A stretch of 64,000 bases of DNA from Linanthus parryae (lineage: Eukaryota; Streptophyta; Magnoliopsida; Ericales; Polemoniaceae). The notes below the pieces were generated by a model that saw only the letters and a list, made by a program, of their open reading frames with translations, ran no database searches and was not told the origin of the DNA. Position numbers and translations under genes: made by a program. Positions 33,329 to 46,200 of the stretch are shown here, piece after piece; within the stretch, counting starts at the first letter, position 1; each line of letters starts with the position of its first letter. Where the stretch lies: NCBI GenBank assembly GCA_023055425.1, contig JALGPY010000001.1, positions 142,191,368-142,255,367 of the forward strand. Direction: 5' to 3'.

Positions 33329-33398
33329 GGTTTGAACCCATGACCTTCGTCTCAAACTTCACCAAAACTTTAAGTGTTAGCTTTTAACCACTAGGCCA
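33329..33398 (-). repeat. tRNA-like RNA polymerase III boxes (possible SINE head)
   Basis: The minus strand has an A-box-like TGGCCTAGTGGTTA (33398-33385) and, about 45 bp on, a B-box-like GGGTTCAAACC (33339-33329). Order and spacing match tRNA-derived SINE heads. The body and tail of a SINE are not evident. Confidence 0.35.
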
Positions 33399-33514
33399 AC
33401 TACCTCTTTGTTCTTTCTCTCTTCCCAACTACTAACATTAACTAATTAGCCAGATTAAATAATGAGAAAACAAGAACAAAACAAAAGAAGAAAGAGTGAG
33501 AGAGAAACGGGTTT

Positions 33515-33712
33515 GTTTACCCGAGAGAGAGAGATGGGACAGAGATGGTGGCGAGGACGACGTCGGAGACGCCAGCGGTGGCTGAGGACGAGGACGGCGG
33601 CGGCCGGCGACGGAGACGGCGGTGGCGACGGAGACGGCGGTGGCGACGGCCGGGCGGCGGCAGCCGGAGAGAGAGAGATAGAGAGAGAGAGAGAAATTGA
33701 GATTGAGAGATG
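33515..33712. repeat. Simple repeats: (GA)n and GGCGAC-type
   Basis: GAGAGAGA runs flank a GC-rich block of near-identical units (GGCGACGGAGACGGCGGT, two and a half copies around 33606-33652). Confidence 0.85.
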
Positions 33713-34347
33713 AGGGATTGGTGAGAGAGATTGAGTTTGGTAGCTTGAATGGGTGTGAGAAATTTCTGAGATTGATGGGTTTATATAGGTAGAGAGGTGA
33801 AGAATTCAACCGGAAAGAGGAAACCCACTTTGAAAACTTCGATTTTGAATCGGGACCAAAAATTGGCGAAATTGGGTTGCTTGATGCTAAATTATCGAGC
33901 CTTGATGAGTTTAAATCGAATAGGGAGTGATTTGGGACAAACATCAACTAATTTGGTGAAGATTCGGAGTGGTAATGGTGGTGTTTCGGGTTGGAGATGG
34001 TCTTCTTCCTCCATGGGAGAGTTTGAGGAAGAAGATGACTAAATTTTAGGGTAAAGACAATTTAACTCCCACTGGTTTAGTCATCATACAACTACTACCC
34101 CCAAGTTCACTTAAAAGGCACACTTTAAGTTAGGAAAAACTACATAAAACCCCCTAATGGATTATAACATTAAAATTAACTTTCTAAATAATAGTAATTA
34201 ATATCCCAACTTATACTAATATCATATTAACACCCAATATTATTATAAAACACTCGTTTTAACATACTAACACTTAATATTACCTAAATTCACTTAATAC
34301 TATATAAAATACACATAATACCTGTTTCTAAATAACGGGGTATTTCA

Positions 34348-35140
34348 GGCTGTTCCTCTAATCCTAACATTTATTTTTAGTTTACATTTAAGTCCGAAAT
34401 TCACACTTGCTCTTTAGTCCAACTAATGAGCATTTAATTCTTGATTGATCCATTCTTGTTTGTGGCCCTGTAGGTTCCTAATTACGTTGTCAATAATAAT
34501 AATAATAAACATTGAGCGGTCTAGCAATACATCAAAGCTACCCAAATAACATGATTGTTAGTGATATGACTAACCTCTATTTCCAATGTTACCGTGTCGT
34601 ATAATCAATTTGTTCATATATCCATATTAGACTCAAGGCATGGAGTGTCAACCATGTTTATCTAATCTATAGTTTCTCGATTCTATTATGTAGGAGGGAA
34701 AAATCTTATCTACATCACTCACACCTCTCAACATATTTCATAACATGTCCAATTATCGACTTTATGATCACTTTGTTACAACGTGATGTTTGATGATATT
34801 ACAACATGTACTCCAGACCTACAAAATGTAGTGAATCCAAGCCATATGATCACAACATCATTGTCACTATGAGAAGCACTTGTGACACTCACATAAAACC
34901 CATATAGTGTTCTCATGGTGGGTCAATCCGATACGCCATTATTCCTAATGTGTGCCCATGTGTTACACTTGATATCTCATATAAATCTACCAACATACTA
35001 GTCTTGATGCATTATAGTCGTCATAATTAATAATAATACTAGACTTGGGATATTTAAGAATACAAAATTTATTCTAAAGACTTAATTATGCCAACATATC
35101 TCCATATAGATAACATAATCAATAGAAAACCTTTAAATAG
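34348..35140. other. AT-rich region, probably mostly the copia LTR
   Basis: No gene is seen. A Ty1/copia 3' end lies just right of it on the minus strand, and an LTR of that element starting TGTTGTATCGAG at 35156 would extend leftward into this stretch. I could not find its far end. A short (AAT)n run lies near 34494. Confidence 0.35.
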
Positions 35141-35480
35141 ATGTCTCGATACAACAGTCTCCCACTAGCACTAGAGTCAATTTGGTGCATCTCGTATGCC
35201 TATAGATCTAGTGTGACCCTCATGCTTTTGCTGGGCAAGGGATTTAGTAAGGGGGTCCGCAAGATTGTCATATGTTGGTACTTTGCATATCTTCACATCT
35301 CCTCTATTGATGATCTCTCAAATTATATGGAATTTTCTGAGTATGTGTTTATAACGTTGGTGAGATTTGGGTTCCTTAGCTTGTGCTATCGCACCATTTT
35401 TGTCACAATACAGTGCTATAGTATCCACAATGCTTGAGAACTCCTAGTTCAGTAATGAACTTACTAATCAAAACAACTTC
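35141..35480 (-). pseudogene. Ty1/copia RNase H remnant and 3' end
   Basis: With frameshifts, the minus strand reads the copia RNase H block (YCD.NGAIAQAKEP) and the typical C-terminus (ADPLTKSLAQQKHEGHTRSIGIR). These are followed by a purine-rich GTGGGAGAC (polypurine tract) and an LTR-like TGTTGTATCGAG at 35156. It is degraded and incomplete. Confidence 0.75.
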
Positions 35481-36649
35481 CTAATCAAAATAACTTCCTT
35501 ATCTATACAGCCCTCTTGTGCGTGAATCCAATTGTGTTGGTTCACCTCTGATTCAGAAATCGGTAATCATGGAGCCGAAATCAGGTCGCACTTGTACTTT
35601 CCTTGGCGTTTTGGGTTTTCGCAAACACTGTCACCGCTTCGCAGCCCCCTTGTGTTGGTGAGTCACCTTTCCACTAGCGGTTCTTCGTAGACTAGTCTTT
35701 ATATCAGGTGGCATGATGTAATACCAAGTATGCACGCAACCCTTCACTAAATGATTCGACGGTTGACAAGGGTCCTTGGTGGATTTAATTGTTGAAGTTG
35801 TTGGAAGTTGTAACAATTGTTTTTTGGCGGTTCGATTAAGAAATGTTTTATGAGTAATAGTTTGGAATTGTGAACGGTTGGGTTTCTTTGGGTATAAAAG
35901 TAGAGAGGCTTCGACAAATTCATTTTTTTACTCTTTCCTCCCCAAGTTTTCGGAGCAAAGTAGATTATAATCGAGGAGAATTCATCCTATATTTTCAGAT
36001 CTTGAATTAAGTTTGGAAGATAGTAATGGCGGAAAGGAGGGAGAAAGAAGAGGAGGCTGAATTGGGTTTTCCCCGAGATATGTGGAAGAAATCACACCAG
36101 TTTGATAGGTGGATTATTGTCATCCATTGATGAGGTTGCCTAAAGTTAGGCAGTGATAAATGACGATAAGCATCTTCTTGATGAAACTCCCCATATGGAT
36201 TATTGCGATATAGTGGATCCCAAATAGAATCATCGTGTAGTGATAGAGGCCGGACATTACTCATACTCATTTGTCGACCATTGTACTTATTACTTGGGGG
36301 GTTGACCTGTTGGAGGAATGGGGAGTTTATGTTTTGGAGAAGTTTGAGACACAACGACAAGTTGTTTGGATTTTCGTTTCCATCCGCGCCACAAAGGGAT
36401 ATAATGTCGCACCGGACCATGACGTGATAAGCGTTTTACAGATGGTGCAGGATGACGCATTCTTTCCATTTTTCTCAGTACCACTCTGTCTCTTCTTTCT
36501 AGTCCCATTTTGACTTTTTGACACGTATTTGGACAACAAAACGATGTGTTTTTTAATAATTTTTTCACCGTGTCATAGAGCAACTTTTACACTACAACAC
36601 CGTGAAAAAATTATCAGAAAATTGCATCATTTTGTTAAGAAATTTTTAG
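35481..36649. other. Unassigned intergenic sequence
   Basis: No convincing gene. A 137-codon minus-strand frame (36420-36007) has no recognisable domain or splice context and overlaps other random frames. An inverted pair around 36545-36645 (CACCGTGTCATAGAG, then ACACCGTGAAAAAATTATC) suggests a small degraded transposon. Confidence 0.3.
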
Positions 36650-36880
36650 ATACTCCAAGAGCACCACGTAAGCACAACACTTGGTGCTCCACACCATTCA
36701 TTAACTGACACATGTCCAACTAGGGTTAACCACTACCCTTATAGGTTATAGAAAAAAAAAAACAGATTCCTACTTGGCTATTTTCTCTCTCCCACTCACC
36801 CCACTTTTATTACACATGTTGAAAGGTGAGTGGAATGGAGCACCACGTGGATTTGCTCTATGAGCACCTAAGAATTGCTC
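36650..36880. mobile_element. Possible MITE
   Basis: The left edge has GAGCACCACGTAAGC...TTGGTGCTCCACACC and the right edge, reverse-complemented, reads GAGCAAATCCACGTGGTGCTCC. The two edges are imperfect inverted copies around an AT-rich core. The TSD is not resolved. Confidence 0.3.
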
Positions 36881-37251
36881 CATATTGTTAGCCAAATCAC
36901 CGGGTCAGGATGGAGCTAAAGAGGGAGACAAGGTGGTACGAGGGTACCCCTACGTTGGAGGACGTGCATGGCTTATTGGACTTTGCAGGGTCTGGTTGAC
37001 CCCCTTGAGAGAAAGTGAGAGTGGTTCCTCTTGAAAAGTGCCTTATTAATTTCGAGTACCGCAAGAAGAGAGCAAGAGCCATTTCTCTTTTCCGATCTCT
37101 CATGTCTGGTAGTCTCCGCCTCATAGATCTTAGATTTATTTTCACTAGCTCTGCCCTTTAACGCAGTTCCAGTTTTTGGATACCGTTTAAACAGTTCGAT
37201 CGGTTAATAATTATTTGTTGTCAATATGCCAGAATAGCAGCATTTGATTAC

Positions 37252-40200
37252 ATGGCGAGCCTGTACTTTGATTATTACTCTAATTCCATTCCAGGTAATT
37301 AACCCTAATTAGAATTTGTTTGGTTCTTCATCTTATTACTGTGCATTCAGCTACTATTAACACGAATACCTCATCTCTATCTGGTTGCCACATGACATTC
37401 AGATGATGAACTCATTGAGCTCCTGGATACTGAATCTGTGGATGCTCCGGTCGAACAGCTACACTCGGCTGATGAGTCACACACGGATATATATGACGAG
37501 GTATTTGAGAATTCCCCAATCACTATATTTTCATTTTTGTTAATGCTATCACAACCACAGGAGATGTTGAAGGTAAAACATGCCGAGATGTGAGTTTTCT
37601 GTTGGAGTTTTTACTCTGATTAAGCGAGACATGCAATAGGGTTGCCAGGCTTGGATTTAATAATTGATAAAAACATGACCCCCAGCACACGCGTGCGCAC
37701 ACACACAACAAACCTTTAACAAAGAGCCTACACTATGGTAGTATCAAATTTGATAGGATATTGTGCTTTGCAGTCAGGGCCGACCCTAAATGTTTTGAGG
37801 CCCATAAAACATAACATTCACTTAAATTATGTTATTATAATATGATGTATTATAATTTTTTTTAATTAATATTATATTACGTACGCAAAAAAAGGGATTC
37901 GTCAAATGAACAGAAGAAATATTGGTATCTTTTAAATATTTAGACATTTTAATTATATAATTATTATTATTATGATAATACTTCGATAAAGTAACACACA
38001 CTCATATTTTAGACTGCAGAGAACTAACTTCGTTACAATAGCAGAACCGATATGCTAGTATGTGACCGTAATATTAAAAAGAGATTGAAAACGAATTGTG
38101 TTCTCTGCACAACAATTGATTAATTTGGTTTAGTATACTTTGGAAAGGTAAGAAACAGAAGAGAAGTTGTTGAGCATAAAACACTCGAATCACTTTACCA
38201 TATGATAAATTAGTAAAATACCAAAATGCATTACACGAGGGAGAGTGATTTTTTTAACGGATGGAGAGAGAGAGGGGTTGCTAGGGAGAGAGTAAGAATT
38301 TAATAAAAAAATGTTGCAACCACGTGTTGGAAGTTGGATCAGTTGATACATTTATTATTTCATACCAGGTGGTGTCCTGCTGAGCCTAATGCCCTTATAT
38401 CTTATGCCCTTATAAGATAGTACTAATTTGATCGTGGGCCTGCATTGGTGATGGGCGTAAAGCAGCAACACCAGCTGCTTTAGGGTTGGGCCGGCCCTGT
38501 TTGCAGTACTGTTTCAGGAAGTAGAATAATCTATTTTCCAGTATAAAGCTATCTAAAATATAGGCCCATCTCCCTACCGTTTTCCAAATTGGGCACTTCA
38601 TAGCCGGGTCCTGTATCATAAAATTTGATGAACAAACGAATCCGACTATGAACAATCTGATGCCTGCACCTGAGGGCTGGTTACTGAGTGGTATGAAGTA
38701 TATATATGTTCTCTTGCCATCACAGGTAAAAAAGAGTGTCATACAAATGACACTCTTTAGGGAAACATTTTTTATTTGAGCTTGTGTATCTCATGCTTAG
38801 CTAGTGTGTAGTAAAACCTTGCAAGTTCTGTCCTCTAAGTTCCCCAACTGCTTTTCCTCATCAAAGAAAACTGATAGTGGAGGTTGAGTACACCCACAGG
38901 CTGTAGCAGCCTTCCGGCCAAGACAATCTACCTCATATTATTCATTACCAACTCCCACAGGTTCCCGAATCCCAACCTTCTTCCACTGAAGCAATTACAA
39001 TCCCAATCTTTTAGCCCTTGGCTCAAGCAGTAACCAAAATTACTACCCAAAATCCAACATACCCAGAAACAACGTACGGAAATGCTCGCCGACCTGCAAC
39101 TCCGCCCTCATCAATCAAACCAATGCCGGAGTTCAAGAACAAGACAACTCCCTTGTTGTCCCATATTATCGAGCATATTCTCTACTATAGTTCAAGATTT
39201 CAAAATTGATGGACAATGAAGTTAGTACCAAGCTGATGCTTACCAGTGTTCGGGTATTATTTGTTGAATTTATCAAATTGGAGTTGACCAAATCAAGAGT
39301 TTCTTTGTGGAGTTGGTGAAAAAGGGAGTTAGTGACACTTAAACGGGGGGTGGGGGGGGGGCTCATAATTGATTGAAATTGGGGTTTTGTTTATCGTTCC
39401 TGTTTGGTGTTGAGATGATGTTTGGGAGAGGATTATATCTAGAATTGGCTGATAATTTAGGTTTAATTTAAATGTTGTTTGGTTTGAGGTGAGAACCTCT
39501 GTTGGGCTGTAAATATGCATACTATTGTTCCTCAGTAGATTTTTCCGCACAGATTATTTTCAGCTGGTGCCAATCAGTCTCGGAGTCTGGTTTGACAATT
39601 GTGGCATCTTATGGTACTAATATTAGGTCTGATCGTAAAGGAAAAAATCAATGGTGGTGACAGTGGCCCTGTTTGGAAGAGCTACAATATTAGATTGTGA
39701 GATTGTAGATTATGGAAATGAGTGGTTGAAGTCAAAACAGTACACACATCAACCACTACAATCTCATAATCTGTTAATCGAGCCCATCCAAACAGAGCTA
39801 GTCTGTGGTGTGCTGTTTCTCAAGTTTTGCTTGAAAAAGATGAACTGTTCTTTGGATATATGAACAGTTTTCTTATACAGTACATTTTAAGATTGTAACA
39901 TACCTGTTTCCCACTGGATATATTAAGTTTGTATGTTAGTAAGAATTTTGTTACTCTCTGATTGCAATTCAATGAAGCTGTTTGGGGTAAGGAAGTTCCA
40001 TGGAATTTATCTTGTTGACAAGTCCAGACTGAGATCTCATTTAATTTTCCCTGAATTTTGATCAGCACTTTCTATCTTCTTTGTGCTTCCTTTATTTGCT
40101 TATGTTATGGGTAGCCTTGAAAGCTGTACTGGCGGTGGATTTGAACTCTTTCTACTTGTTTGTTGGTCGAATTGAAATTCTTCTCTATTGAAAAAAGAAA

Positions 40201-43200
40201 AAAAAAAGGAAGAACTTTGGCTCATCCAAACAGAGCCACTGTTGGTTAGATACATTAACAGTTTTCTTGTACATGTTAATTGTAACATATCTGTTTCCCA
40301 CTAGATACTTTTAAGTTTGTCTGTTATCTAGAACTTTGTTGCTCTCTGATTTCATTTAATGAAGCTGTTTGGTGTAAGGAATTTCCATGGAATTTATGTC
40401 GTCGACAAGTCCTTATTGAATCCATGCAAGTCCAGACTGAGATCTCAATTTATTTTCCCTTAAAATTCGACCACACTTTCTATCTTGGTTGTGCTTCCTT
40501 TTGTTTATGTTATGGGTAGCCTTGAAAGCTGTAATAGCGGTGGATTTGAACTCTCTCTACTTGTTTGTTGGTTGAATTGAAATTCTTTCTATTGCAAAAA
40601 AAAAGGCACGACTCGGGGCAAATGAAACTGACAATGTAGAAATGCACAGACTCCTAAAAACCAAGAACACAACAGCATTTGGTCGACAGTGTATGCGAAA
40701 ACCACAGACACCGACCGTCGCGGAGTAACGAAAGCACACATCGAAACAGCAGTAATGAGCTTGCAATTTGAACTCTTGTCTTAGTGTTATGTGCCTGTAA
40801 AATTTGATTAAAAGCATTAGGACTTGCCATATGCTGTGCCCGACGCCTGATTTTGTGAATTCACATGAACCTTCGGCATTTGATACCCACATCTGTTATT
40901 TTGAATACCAGTCTTACATAGTTTGGGCTTGTGGTGGCACATTGTTTGGTCCATAGTTAGTCTTTCTCTCCTAGACAAGATTTTGGGAATTCGCATGAAC
41001 CCTGGGTCTTTGATAGTGCCACAACTGTTAGTTTGAATACCACTCTTACATATTTTGGGAATACCACTCTTACATATTTTGGGCTAATGGGGGCACATTG
41101 TTTGGTACATACTCCATAGTAAGTCTTGCTATTTTTTTGGCTGGAAGGGTATGAATAACTTGGAATACCAGTTGAGTCTTCTGCCAGTCAACAATTTGAC
41201 TAGGTTACTTCCTTCATATTAGAACATATGTTTTCTTGTCTTACTTCTTAACCACATACCAAGGTGTTTAATATTTTGAATCAACCCGAGGCCAAGTGTT
41301 TTTCCTTCCTTGATGGTCTTTGATCTTACCATATGGAAACATGTGGCTGTTTTAACAACATATGATCTAAAAAAAGAGGTTTCAAGTTGGCAAGTTGGCG
41401 CATTTTATGCAAGAGCGAGGAAGAGGCAGTTAACCACTTATTCGTGCACTGTGAGAGTGTGAGGTAACAAGAATATTCTAGTGTTGTGAAAAAACAAAAT
41501 ATGCAGAAAGAAAGAACTAAACACACAGATTTACGTGGTTCGGCAAAACAGCCTACATCCACGGAGTTGCAGAGATTTCACTAAAAAAAACAGACGAAAC
41601 TTCTCAGATAGAATTACAAGCGAAATCAGAACGCTCAACATAACATGCTACGAACCCTAAAAACTCTATAAATAGACGACCTATCAAACCGGGCCGGATC
41701 CAAGCCCAAACGGGTCAAAAAAGAATTTTCGGGGGCGCTGCCCCCGAACCCGCGGGTGACATGTTTGTGATCGCTACGGGCCCAAGCCTTCGCTCCACGA
41801 ATCATGTCACCCTTTCGGGCCGTAGCAAAACATGAAACGGGTCGCCCCATGAACCAGGGCTCCAACCCAACAATTCTTGACATGGTATGTGCTATCTTCT
41901 GAATTCCGTGGGTGATGCTGATGTCAGTGGGTGAAATATTTTTACTCTGATTAAGCGAGACATGCAATAGGGTTGCCGCTTGTCACACTTGTATTTAATT
42001 GATATAACATGACCCCCAGGCCCCAGCATGCGCACACACACACGCAACAATCCTTTAACAAAGAGCCTACACTATGTTACCAAATTTTATAGGATAGTCA
42101 GGGCATGTCCTAAATGTTTTGAGGCCTAAAGCAAATATAAAAAATAACCTTCACTTAAATTATGTTATTATATGATGCATTATAAATTGTTTTAATTAAT
42201 ATTGTTTTACGCAAAAAAAGGATTCTTCACGAAACAGAAGAAATATTGGTATTTTTTTTTAAATATTTAGACATGTTATTTATATAATTATTATGATTAT
42301 GATAATACTTCGATAAAGTAACATAAATTCATATTTTAGACTGTAGAGAACTAACTTCGTCACAATAGGAGACCCGTTTCGCGGATATGCTAGCATGTGA
42401 CCGTAATATTAAAAAGGGATTGAAACTAGTGGTGTTCTCTGCACAACAATTCATTAACTTGGTTTAGTATACTTTGGAAAGGTAAGAAACAAAAGAGAAG
42501 TTGTTGAGCATAAAACATTTGAATTACTTTACCATATGATATATTAGTAAAAAACCAAAATGCATGACAGGAGGGAGACAGATTTTTTTGAAAACGGATG
42601 GAGAAAGAGGGATTGCTAGGTAGGGAGTAAGAATTTAATAAAAAAAATGTTGCAACCATGTGGTGGAAGTTGGATCAGTTGATACATTTATTATTCATAC
42701 CAGGTGGTGTCCTGGTAAATTTTGGCTAACTGAGGTGAAATTTCTTGGGCATGTGGTGTGAGAATCTGGAGTTGTTGTTGATCCTAGCAAGGTTGAGGCT
42801 GTTACGAATTGGGAGAGGCCAAAGACTGTATTTGAAATTCGGAGTTTTCTTGGGCTAGCTGGGTATTATCGGAAGTTTATAAAGAATTTCTCTCGTTTAG
42901 CAGGCCCATTGACAAAGCTAACTAGGAAGGGGGAGAAGTTTGTTTGGAACGATTCTTGTGAGAGAGTATTTCAAGAGTTAAATAAGAGATTGACGAGTGC
43001 TGAGCCTAATGCCCTTATATCTTATGCCCTTATAAGATAGTACTAATTTGATCTGGGGCCTTCATTGGTGATGGGCGTAAAGCAGCAACACCAGCTGCTT
43101 TAGGTTGGGCCGACCCTGTTTGCAGTACCGTTTCAGGAAGTAGAATAATCTATCTTACAGTATAAAGTTATCTAAAATATAGGCCCATTTCCCTACCGTT

Positions 43201-46200
43201 TTTCAAATTGGGCACTTCATAGCCGGGTCCTGTATCCTAAAATTTGATGAACAAACGAATCGGACTATGAACAATCTGATGCCTGCACCTGAGGGCTGGT
43301 TACTGAGTACCATGAAGTATATATATATATGTTCTCTTGTCATCACAGGTAAAAAAGAGTGTCATACAAATGACACTCTTTAGGGAAACATTTTTAATTT
43401 GAGCTTGTGTATCTCATGCTTAGCTAGTGTGTAGTGAAAACCTTGCAAGTTCTGTCCTCTGAGTTCCCCAACTGCTTTTCCTCATCAAAGAAAACTGATA
43501 GTGGAGGTTGAGTACACCCACCAGGCTGTAGCAGCCATCACTATCACCTTCCGGCCAAGACAATCTACCTCATATTATTCACTACCACTCCCACAGGTTC
43601 CAACCTTCTGCAACTGAAGCAACTACAATCCCAATCTTTTAGCCCTTGGCTCAAGCAGTAACCAAAATTACTACCCAAAATCCAACATACCCCGAAACAA
43701 AGTACGAAAATGCTCGCCGACCTGCAACTCCCACCTCATCAATCAAACCAATGCCGGAATTCAAGAACAAGACAACTCTCTTGTTCTCCCACATTAGCGA
43801 GCATATTCTCTACTATAGTTCAACATTTCAAAATTAATGGACAATGAAATAAAAACCAAGCTGATGTTTACCAGTGTTCGGGTATTGTTTGTTGAATTGG
43901 TGATTATCAAATTGGAGTTGACCAACATAAGATTTTCTTTGTGGAGTTGGTAGAAAAAAGGAGTTAGTGACACTTAAATTAGGGAGCCTCAAATTGATTG
44001 AAATTGGGGGTTTGTTTATCGTTCCTGTTTGGTGTTGAGATGTTTGGGAGAGGATTATATCTGGAATTGGCTGATAATTTAGGTTTAATATAAATCTTGT
44101 TTGGTTTGATGTTTTTGATTTGAGGTGAGAATCTCTGTTGGGTTGTAAGTCTGCATAGTATTGTTCCTCCGTCGATTTTTCCGCACAGATTATTTTCAGC
44201 TGGTGCCAAACAGGCTCGGAGTCTGGTTTGACAATGGGGGCATCTTAATGTACTAATATTAGGTCTGATCGTAAAGGAAAAAATCAATGGTGGTGACAGT
44301 GGCCCTGTTTGTATGGGCTACAATATTAGATTATGAGATTGTAGATTTCAATAATCTACAATCTCATAGTCTGTTAATCTAGCTCATCCAACCAGAGCCA
44401 CTCTGTGGTCTGCTATTTCTCAAGTTTGCTTGAAAAAGATGAACTGTTCTTTGAATCTTGAACAGTTTTCTTATTCAGTACAAGTTAAGATTGTAACATA
44501 CCTGTTTCCCACTGGATATTTTAAGTTTGTATGTTAATTAGGATTTTGTTGCTCTCTGATTGCAATTCAATGAAGCTGTTTGGGGTAAGGAAGTTCCATG
44601 GAATTTATGTTGTTGAAAAGTCCAGATTGAATGACGATGCAAGTCCAGACTGAGATCTCAATTAATTTCCCCCGAATTTCGATCAGCACTTTCTATCTTC
44701 TTTGTGCATCCTTTACTTGCTTATGTTATGGGTAGCCTTGAAAGCTGTAATGGCGGTGGATGAGAACTCTTTCTACTTGTTTGTCGGTCGAATTGAATAT
44801 CTTCTCTACTGCAAAAAGAAAAAAAGAACTTGTTTGTTGACTCATCCAAACAGAGTGTGGTGTGCTATTTCTCAAGTTTGCTTGAAAAAGATGAACTGTT
44901 GTTTAGGTATATGAACCGTTCTTATGTACATGTTAATATTATAACATATCTGTTTCCTACTAGATATTCTTAAGTTTGCTTGTTAGCTAGAACTTTATTG
45001 CTCTCTGATTGCATTTCAATGAAGCTGTTTGGTGTAAGGAAGTTCCATGGAGTTTATGTCGTTGACAAGTCCATATTGAATCACCATGCAAGTCCAGACT
45101 GAGATCTCAATTTATTTTCCCTGAAAATCGGACTACACTTTCTATCATGGTTGTGCTTCATTTACTTGTTTATGTTATGAGTAGCCTTGAAAGCTGTAAT
45201 GGCGGTGGATTTGAACTCTTTCTACTTGTTTGTTGGTCGAATTGAAATTCTTCTCTATTGCTAAGAAAAAGGACGGGAATTCCTATTCGGGGCAAGTGAA
45301 GCTGACAACGTAGAAAGCACAAACTCTTTCAAACCAAGAACACAACAGCATTCGGTCGACAGTGTATGCAAAAATCACGGACATCCACCGTCGCGGAGTA
45401 ACAAAAGCACACCATCGAAACCACAGTAATGAGCTTGCAATTTGAGCTCGTCTTAGTGTTGTGTGCCTGTAAAATTTGATTAACAGCATTAGGACTTGCC
45501 ATATGCTGTGCCCGACGCCTGATTTTGTGAATTCACATGAACCTTGGGCCTTTGATACCCACATCTGTTATTTTGAATACCAGTCTTACATAGTTTGGGC
45601 TTTTGGTGGCACATTGTTTGGTCCATAGTTAGTCTTTCTCTCCTAGACAAGATTTTGGGAATTCACATGAACCCTGGGTCTTTGATAGTGCCACAACTGT
45701 TAGTTCGAATACCACTCTTACATATTTTGGGAATACCACTCTTACATATTTTGGGCTTATGGGGGCACATTGTTTGGTACATACTCCATAGTAAGTCTTG
45801 CTATTTTTTTGGCTGGAAGGGTATGAATAACTTGGAATACCAGATGAGTCTTCTGCCAGTCAACAATTTGACTAGGTTACTTCCTTCATATTAGAACATA
45901 TGTTTTCTTGTCTTACTTCTTAACCACATACCAAGGTGTTTAATATTTTAAATCAACCCGAGGCCAAGTGTTTTTCCTTCCTTGATGGTCTTTGATCTTA
46001 CCATATGAAAACATGTGGCTGTTTTAACAACATATGATCTAAAAACAGAGGTTTCAAGTTGGCAAGTTGGCGCATTTTATGCAAGAGCGAGGTAACAAGA
46101 ATGTTCTAGTGTTGTGAAAAAACAAAATATGCAGAAAGAAATAACTAAACACACAGATTTACGTGGTTCGGCAAAACAGCCTACATCCACGGAGTTGCAG

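Larger units (their letters stand above)
31803..34347. repeat. Probable large solo LTR (about 2.5 kb)
   Basis: It starts TGTAACACCCCC and ends GGGGTATTTCA, near-inverted ends common in large Ty3/gypsy (Del/Tekay-like) LTRs. No gag or pol lies on either side. I found no matching 5-bp TSD (TTCAT left, GGCTG right), so the boundaries or the solo status are uncertain. Inside are simple repeats and a tRNA-like stretch. The 169-codon low-complexity frame at 33947-33438 is not considered a gene. Confidence 0.5.
37602..41940. repeat. Tandem segmental duplication, copy A (in intron 2 of gene 1)
   Basis: Begins TTTTTACTCTGATTAAGCGAG and ends with ATGTCAGTGGGTGAAATATT. Copy B repeats it in the same order and orientation. 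It contains no recognised gene of its own. Confidence 0.92.

Noticed and set aside
33438..33947. Minus-strand 169-codon frame rich in Ser, Pro and Leu
   Set aside because: It reads through GA and GGC simple repeats inside a probable LTR; no domain, no splice signals, low complexity.
31803..34347. Complete gypsy element rather than a solo LTR
   Set aside because: No gag, protease, RT or integrase remnants occur between the TGTAACACC start and the GGGGTATTTCA end.
36007..36420. Minus-strand 137-codon frame
   Set aside because: No recognisable domain or homologue in the window, overlapped by other random frames, no promoter or splice context.
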